From Odiellus spinosus (Eukaryota; Arthropoda; Arachnida; Opiliones; Phalangiidae), in NCBI GenBank assembly GCA_963920705.1, contig OY987233.1, forward strand, positions 9,330,959 through 9,394,958: DNA of 64,000 nucleotides. The letters are read 5' to 3'. Below, one piece after another: positions 49,101 through 58,100 of this stretch. Below the pieces are notes generated by a model, which saw nothing but the letters and a program-made list of their open reading frames with translations, had not been told where the DNA came from and ran no database searches. The stretch's first letter is position 1, and each line of letters begins with the position of its first letter. Position numbers and translations under genes: made by a program.

Positions 49101-52100
49101 ATAAAAGTAATGGCTTTCTCTCGTATGATTTTGGCAATTTCAGTCTGAGCTTCGAATGGATGATCTCCTTCGTCCCAGCGTAAGTCGCAACTGTTCCTCG
49201 TCAGCCATTGACATTGTCTTTTATCCTTAGACGATAAGTCCGTGAATGGGAATGGCGCTTTAAAGATCCATACCTCGTGTTCGCCCGTCTCCTTCACGAA
49301 TAGTGTTATTTCTTTCACGATCCATTGGTCTTGAACTCTGAAGAAGTTTGCTTCGATTATTCCGGTCATTTTGGTAGAAAAATGGCGGCTTGTTCTCCTG
49401 GTAAAATCCCGGTCTTTAGTCTTCTATCTTCCGGGGTCGTAGCTTTGAGGTCTACGAATAGATATTCGTAACTTATAGCTGTGGCTTGTCTAAACGCGTC
49501 CACAACGTATTTACTGTTGACTGGAGATATCTGTTTCGCCAAATGTAGGATCGCAGATTGGTCTCTCGGTGTTTTAAAGATTATCAGATAATGAGCGTTG
49601 AGATTCAATGTTCGAATTTCCTTTCCTGGGTAGTAGAGGTTTTGCATTAAAATTAATACTGAGGTATTCCGATGATGGGATCCTCGAATAAATAAGTTGG
49701 TAACTTCCTTGTTATTAGCGATTTCGCATAAAAGATCGTCTAATATAACAAAGTTTCTAACGTTGGCGTTTAAAGTGCCTACATCCAATAGACCTTCGTG
49801 AAATTCCACGCTTGGGGTATGGCTCGATATGGAATTAAATAGTTTGTCTTGGTATTCAGTATAACACCATATTATCCGTTCGGGTGGGGGCGAAATTCTA
49901 ATTTCCTTGTGTTCAATTAATTTCGCAACAAAGACGCTTTTTCCACATCCTGTTACTCCAGCCACCAGTCCGTTAAAAGGGTGTTGCAGACTTAAATCCA
50001 TATCGATAAATGAGAGAATATTGGAGTATCATCGAATATATATGACTTTAAGATCTTAAAAAAATACTTACCAGAAGAGTGCAGGTCTAGATGAGTATCA
50101 GGAGTTTCGTAAAATGACTTTATCTATACGATGGAGCTAGATGTTTTACCATGAAAATACGCGACCTTTGATATAATGACGTGTTGGGTTTTCCCATATC
50201 ACTCATATTTCATTTGTTTAAGTTGCAGTATTGGTTTTAATATTGGTTCGTACACGCATTTAATACGCATTCTAAACATACATAATTGACGAAATTCGTG
50301 GTTAACCCTATCTTCATATGGTATTTTGTAAATGGTAGAGATACCAAAGCTAACTGATTTTCCCATATCTTCGCGCCTTAAAATTTAAACTTTCAATCAC
50401 GTGATATCTGAACATAGAGATAAGAACCGAGAATATAGATAAGGATGGAAAATAGTTTAAAAGTTGATAAGAAGACGTAGTGTAGTGGTGTGAAACGTCA
50501 TCCCCACATACATGAGGTACCGGGTTCGAAACCCGGATGAAAAAATTTTGAAAAAAAAAAAAAAAAAATTGGGCACCTCCGGCACCTCTTGGCACCTCCG
50601 GCACCTCCGGCACCTCCTGTGCTTAAACGCTCATTTTCATACTACTTATAAGGTTAAATATAATCCTTCTTCTAACCTAAGCCTTTGTCAGTGGTTTTAA
50701 GTGACATTGACATTTAGTATAGATCGTATCTTGAATAATAATAATACTAGCACTAACCAGCCAGTCAGAGGGATAGGATAAGGGGTGCTAGTCTACCCAG
50801 GGGCCGAGCCGGAGGCTATTACGAGGGAAATACTACTACTAGACTGGGGAACTAGGAAAGAACTACCAACTTACGCTACAATAAAACCACGGGACAATAT
50901 TTTGTAACTATAGACAGAATTCCACCACCTTTTTGACGTTTATGGTTGTACAGGAGGTAAGAAGGGGATTTGATATACTATATTGCTAATATTCGACCCC
51001 TTAACCCCAGGGGAAACCCAAAAAAAGGGACCTAAAACCTTCGATACAATGAATCGGTATTATTTTTTGGCTGAATATTCGGCTATTTTGTTCAAAGAGA
51101 GAGCCCACAACTAAGCCGCGTTCACACACAACCGCCAGGCTGTTTTTACCTATAATGTGACGTCGGTTTTACTTTTAATTTCAATAGAATAACGTAAGAT
51201 ATCGGCTTATCCAATAGAGAAAACTCTAGAAATTGAAAAATTTATCTAATTAGAGCAAATGAAAAACCTCAATTGAACTGCGGTGGACCAAAATGGAAAT
51301 TTATTTTGTTCCACTTTTGTTTCCTTAAGGTTTCATTTGGTCGAATTCAGAAGGAATTTTCAAATTAGAACATTTTCAAAACATTTGGCCTTAGTCTGTG
51401 AACGGAAAATCGTCTTTTCTCGAATCGATTTGATTCGATTTCTTGAAACTGCTTCGGGAACCAGTTTCGTAACGATTCGGTTTCAACAACCGATAGATTA
51501 AGCTACGATAAATCGATTTATAAAGATAACGCGTGTACACCGTTTAAAACGATTCCTGGCGATTTGAAAATTGGGTTGATTTTACCGTTTTAAATCGATT
51601 TTAGAAATGTTAGTGTGATCGTAGCTTATTTGTACTACCCCAAGAAAATTGATTCGTTTATACCTTTGGCCATTTTGGGTTGAGTTCGCGAGCCTTGATG
51701 GCATCTTGTAATGATTTGGCGTATTTTCCCTCCTTGATGTACGCCGCTGATCGGTTGCTATACAAGACGTGGTTGGTCGGGTCGAGGACAATGGCTTCAG
51801 TATACAGTTGGATCGCTGTTGCGAAATCGCCATTCTGACAGGCCGCGTTTGATTGGCGAACTTTCTCCAGGAACAGAGCTTTATTCGACTTCGACAATAG
51901 TTCAGCCTCCGAATCCAATTCAAACTGAAATCAAGAAAACGAGAGAAACATTAAATAACTTAGAAATAGCGATTAGGTTTAACTGTAAGTTAGCTAAGAC
52001 ACGCGACTTAGTCTAATCTAACCTAACCGAACAAAGATTATTGCGAGGATTATTGTGACATATCTCTTGGGTAACATCAAGACATCTTTAAAGCTACCAA

Positions 52101-55100
52101 AAGACAATACCCCCTAAAGTGCACGAGCACCGAAGTTTACAGCGGTTGTAATATACCAGGTCCCAGATAAGTTAAACCAAAAGCGAGTCCAACAATGCCC
52201 CACGAATTAGTGCTGAATCTGAATGCTTTAAGTATTTAACTAATAAAAGTATATTTCAGAGCAGTTTAATAGTATAAATAAAGTTAAGAAGGTAATTGGA
52301 AAATCTTATAGTCAGGTTTTATTCGCGGAATGATTTTAGCGCAGCCCTTGGGCTGTGAGAGACGAGTGTCTTGTTTAAATCTAAACGTCTCGTTCGGGTA
52401 ATGAGTGCGATTCGAAGACAGCGGCCGAAGGGATCGAGAAAATCGACAATCCGAGAAAGAAAAGAATGTCATTATCGAGACTCGAAAAATAATCGAATAA
52501 ATACGAAAAAAAAAAAAAAAAGGTAAGAAATGACCTCTTAATGGCTACCACGATTCCCAAAAAGGGATAATGAAGACAAGTACTTCGTTAATTTTCGCTC
52601 ACATCAGTGAAAACGCCTCAGTTTTTATCTGCTTCAAAATTTTAGATTAATTTAATTTGATTTCATTTCATTTGATTTTAACAAAACTACGTGTGCGTCT
52701 TTATCCACGAGTTTTTGTTAGTTACTACTTATGCCCCAGCACTGTTTTGGCCCTTAGAGAACGCTTATAAACACTAGGATTTATTACTCCTCATTATCTA
52801 TTAAATGGACAGGGTCCAGTAGTTAGTCCTAGGTCTTTTCCAACTCTAAGCCTTGGCTTCTTTTTTTAATTACTACTATTGTGCCTGCACTGTTTGGGCC
52901 GTTAGAGAACGCTTATGAACACTAGGTTTTATTATTCCTCATTATCTATTAAGTGACAGGGTCCCGTAGTTAGTCCTATGTCTTTTTCAACGATAAGCCT
53001 TGGCTTATGTTCATTTGATGATATTAATAGTCCTATAAGTAACTTAAACCGAATTTTTAAGGAGGCGACTGTTTAATTTATAGCGAGTTAGGCCTAGTAA
53101 TTATTTGACGCATGGTTACGAAGCCGGTATTCGTATATATTTGCAGCTGTCGTGTATTGGCTCAACATCACGAAGTAATGATTTAAAGACGAGTAAGTCC
53201 GCGTTCCTGAGTAGTCTCCCAATTGCTCTAGCACGCTGATAATATTATTTTACCATTACCGTAACATAAGTAACGAAATGTATAGAAGTATGACAATTAA
53301 TGAAGAACCTAGTCACGATACTTAAGTTTCGTTCATACTAGACTTTGGAATCAATTTGAAACGTTTCAAAACGTATCTCTAGAGTCGTGTGAACGGGAAA
53401 CCGTATTTTCTCGAATCGATTTGATTCGATTTCCCGAAACTGCTTCGGGAACCAGTTTCATACCATCTGCGTTCATACTAGGCCTTGAAATCGATGTAAA
53501 CCGTTTCAAAATGTTTCGCTAGGGAACCAGTTTCGTACCGATTTGGTTTGAACAACCGATAGATGAAGCTACGATAACGCGTGAGGCTTAAAACGATTCC
53601 TGGCGATTTGCATATCGGTTTGATTTTACCGTTTCAAATCGATTGAGAAATGCTAGTGTGACCGTAGATTTTGATAAACTATAGTGGCGTTGGATATTCG
53701 TTTCTGAAATAAGCGCTGAACCATTCTTGGTTGAGTTTTAGTCGAAACGCGTAATCTTAGTGACGTACTTATATCTTCTACGTAATACTTATGATCATAC
53801 GTAAATCTGCTGACTTTGGATCGTCTATTTCGGGGCTAGGGATTTTCGTATAGTATTTTGAACGGAACGGTGGTCACGATTTTAACATTACGGCGATAGG
53901 AGGTAGAACTCAGGACGGCATAGACACGCCGAGCTGTTCTCCAATAGGAGATTGGGAAAATCACCTTGGGCCGATGCTTAAAAACAGCCATGCTGCCAAC
54001 AAACCTTAATAAGCCATTTATCATAATTTAAATTCCAACGCTTTACCACTATAGCTCAGCGATTTCGTTTGTTCGAAATGCATGCTGGTATATAAATATA
54101 TATAAAGTTAATCACGTGGTATTATAGGGCCTCTTATAGTGAATGACTCGAGGTTTGGAGGTGCCCTACTTATTACGATTATTTTGGTCTGTACGCAATT
54201 ACTCGTGTTTAAGTAACTAAAGTATGAAATCCCCATTAATTTGATAGATTTAAGTAATTTTAACGTCTATTTTACTTTGAAGGGGTTTGTGGGTAGGTCA
54301 ATGGTTTTTATAACAGTTTTGTCAGTTTTCAGCGTGTCTGAACACGTGGTTGTCTCTCAGAATAGCTACTTAGAGTTTAGATGCTTAATTTGAATAGATT
54401 TTCAACGATTTGAATAGATTTTCAACGATTTGAATGGATTTTCAACGATTTGAATGGATTTTCAACGATTTGAATGGATTTTCAACGATTTGAATGGATT
54501 TTCAACGATTTGAATGGATTTTCAACGATTTGAATGGATTTTCAACGATTTGAATGGATTTTCAACGATTTGAATGGATTTTCAACGATTTGAATGGATT
54601 TTCAACGATTTGAATGGATTTTCAACGATTTGAATGGATTTTCAACGATTTGAATGGATTTTCAACGATTTGAATGGATTTTCAACGATTTGAATGGATT
54701 TTCAACGATTTGAATGGATTTTCAACGATTTGAATGGATTTTCAACGATTTGAATGGATTTTCAACGATTTGAATGGATTTTAATCGATTTGAATGGATT
54801 TTAATCGATTTGAATGGATTTTCAACGATTTGAATGGATTTTAATCGATTTGAATGGATTTTAAACGATTTGAATTAAATTAAAACGATTTGAATGGGCT
54901 TTAAACGATTTTAATCGATTTTAAACGAATTTTAATTGATTTTTGAAAAATTTTCATTGTTTTTAAAAAAAATTGATTTTTCAAAAAATTTAATTAATTT
55001 TTCAAAAATTTTAATTGTATTTTAAAAAATTTTAATCGATATTTAAAAATTTTTAATCGACATTTAAAATTTTTTAATCGATTTTTAACGACTTTTAATC

Positions 55101-58100
55101 GATTTTTAACGACTTTTAATCGATTTTTAACGACTTTTAATCGATTTTTAACGAATTTTAATCGAGTTTCAACGAATTTTAATCAAGTTTCAACGAATTT
55201 TAATCGAGTTTCAACGAATTTCAATGGTGTTTTAACGAATTTTAATCGAGTTTTAACGAATTTTAATCGAGTTTTAACGAATTTTAATCGAGTTTTAACG
55301 AATTTTAATCGAGTTTTAACGAATTTTAATCGAGTTTTAACGAATTTTAATCGAGTTTTAACGAATTTTAATCGAGTTTTAACGAATTTAAATCGATTTT
55401 AGTTTATTTAAATTAATTTTAGATCATTTTAATGGATTTAGCACGATTTGAATGGATTTTTGTATAATTTGATAGTATTTAAAATAACTTGGTCCAATTA
55501 AATCTTTGGGGTATTAAACAATAATTTCTATTCGACAAGATAATTTATGGAGAAAATCATTGGACCAATTGGAGCCTTTGTTTCTCTCTTACCTTTAATC
55601 TTTCGATATTTGCCCAAAACAGTTCGTAATCGTGTTGAGAAAAGTGTCTATTGACGTTTCTCCCGAGACGCATGTTCGAACCGCGATGGTGTGATTGGTA
55701 AAAACTTAACACTCTTCGCGATCCAACTGTTCTCTCTAGTTTGCAAGCGGATGGGGATGTTCCCGTCGTCTCGAGCCAGAAAACGCGCTAACAACCGAAC
55801 AGTACATATCCCTTGGACAATAATGCCAGTAAAGTCGAATTCATTGGAGCGTAGAAGAATAAAAATCCCGCGCCTCGAGTTTATCCATCGCTCGAAGCAA
55901 CGTGGGATTATTTTGGTTCGTCATATGCGTCTTACTACAACGGCTGCTTAGACTGTTTTGGGGTAGAAATAACATATCTTACGTTTTTTTCCACGGTTCG
56001 TGGTACCTCCGAACTGTGGTAGTATAATAATGGTATAGATATCGTATACCAGAGGCAGGTAACCCCTTGAAGTCAAATAATACCAGCTCGAAGGAAATTT
56101 CCTCTGATGTATCAGACTTTTAACTAAATAATGATTACTGTAATGTGGCAGTCATAACTATAGTTCACAGCGGAGTTCTTGATTATACTTACGATGTTAT
56201 TGATTATAGTTAAAGGAGAATGCAACCTAACAACAAGTGATTTTTTTATCGATTCCTTTTCGTTTAAATAGGCCTAATCCAACAGAAAAAAAATACAAAC
56301 AAATATTAAACTAGAAATAAATTTAAAACTTACCATCAAAATAGGCTTAGCTTGATTCATGGAGATATCCTGATCTTCCTGTATAAGGACTAGCGACAAT
56401 GATCATGGAGATCCCGCATCATTCATTGGTCCTTATACGGGGAGTTCAGATGATCTTCATGAATCTATTTTGATGGCAAGTTTTAAATTTATTTCTAGTT
56501 TAATATTTGTTTTTAAATTTTTGCTACTGTCGGATTAGGCCTATTAAACTTTATGGAGTCGATAAAAATCACTGTGCGAGGTTCTTAACGTTAGCAATAA
56601 ATGAAGGGTTAACCTGTCTCTGTATCAACGATGGCATTGGAAATCTTGTGGTAAATATAAGTGGGGCGGAGGGGGGGGGGCAATAAAATAAAAACGTTGT
56701 TCACGATTTTCCGGGCCAGTTCACGACAAGACAATTTATTCGAACTGGCTGCAGCATCTAGTTATATAGAGGTATCAGCTCCCCGCCTTTGAATGTACTA
56801 GAATCTATGGGAAGATAACACGGGGTGATACTATTATAAAGCTAGTCCTTTATCTGTTAATTGCAGAATCCGTGTGCGGGTAAATTCCTATTAGTATAGA
56901 ATCAACGCTTTCCTAAAAAACAAGACGAAATAAAACGCGATTTTTCTACAATAAGGGGAACTTACATTAAAGAGAGAATGCAACCTAACAAGGTGATTTT
57001 TTTATCGATTCCTTATCGTTTAAATAAGCCTAATCCAACTGTAAAACAAATTTACAAACGCATATTAAATTAGAAATAAATTTAAAAAATAGACTAAGCT
57101 GGATTCGTGATATCCTGAACTCCCCGGGAGTATCGACCAAATACATTGACCCATGCCTCTTATAATAAGAATGCAGGATCTCCATGATGTCATTAGTCGC
57201 TAGTCCTTATACTCCCGGGAGTTCAGGATATCTCCATGAATCGAGCTAAGCCTACTTTGATTGTAAGCTTTAATTTTATTTTCTAGTTTAATATTTGTTT
57301 GTATTTTACTGTTGGATTAGGCCTATTTAAACGATGATGAATCGATTGTTAGGTTACATTCTCCCTTTAAGGTTAAAGGTTACGCGAACCACAACACGGT
57401 TGTTAAATTTCTACTAGTTTTTGTTTATATATAGACCTTCTTACATAAAGAAGGTCGAAACTAAAAAATATTATTTGGTTTGGTTGCGGTTTATCTTGGA
57501 ACCAGTATTTGGGAGCTTGGGCCTCGCGTGATGCCCCCTTTTGCCCGGGCCGACAATGTACATACACTGCGTCGATTGGAAATTGCGAGGAGTAATTGGG
57601 GAATATTTTTCGTTTAATATAATTACAGTTCGGCTACGTCTAAAAAAAAAAAAAAAGGTTAAGTCGGGGGAGATTCTGCCGTCGCTTTATTATCGAGTTG
57701 TTTCCAGCCCTAAAACGGATTACCAAATCGTGAACGAATAATATTTCTAGCCTTCTCGCTCTATCTCAAAAGTTAAAGGGAGAATGCAACCTAACAACAA
57801 GTGATTTTTTTTCCGATTTAAACCGTTTCTATACGATTTGCTGGAGAAATCGTCTTTTCTCGAATCGATTTGATTCGATATATCGGGAACCAGTTTCATA
57901 TCGATTCGGTTTCAACAACCGATAGATGAAGATACAATAAATCAATTTATAAAAAGATAATGCGTGGAAGCGTGGCTCTTAAAACGATTCCTGGCGATTT
58001 GAATATCGGTTTGATTTTACCATTTCGAATCGATTAAGAAATGCTAATGTGACCGTAGCTAATGTACTTCAGTATTGTTTTTTCTGCTCTATATTTTGAG

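Larger units (their letters stand above)
37794..50646. mobile_element. Polinton/Maverick with mirror-image arms
   Basis: A 12,853-bp element in TTC28 intron 2. It begins AGTAGTATGAAAATGAGCG and ends with the exact complement, flanked by TATAAG. Polintons are large virus-like DNA transposons encoding a protein-primed DNA polymerase, retroviral-type integrase, packaging ATPase, adenain-like protease and two capsid proteins. Here integrase, ATPase, penton and four small genes are present twice, because 37794-42533 and 45919-50646 are inverted copies. Protease, major capsid and a basic core-like gene occur once in the middle. The polymerase is reduced to its C-terminal 178 codons. All intact frames suggest a young element. 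It cannot replicate by itself unless polymerase is supplied in trans (inference). Confidence 0.95.
45919..50646 (-). repeat. Polinton right inverted arm
   Basis: Complement of 37794-42533. This arm is continuous with intact single-copy genes and with the complete penton gene, so I take it as the original and the left arm as the copy. Confidence 0.92.

Noticed and set aside
37794-50646. Whole palindrome as a pure assembly fold-back
   Set aside because: The two arms differ slightly, the centre is unique, flanks differ on each side and a perfect target duplication brackets the element. Not excluded without reads, but less likely.
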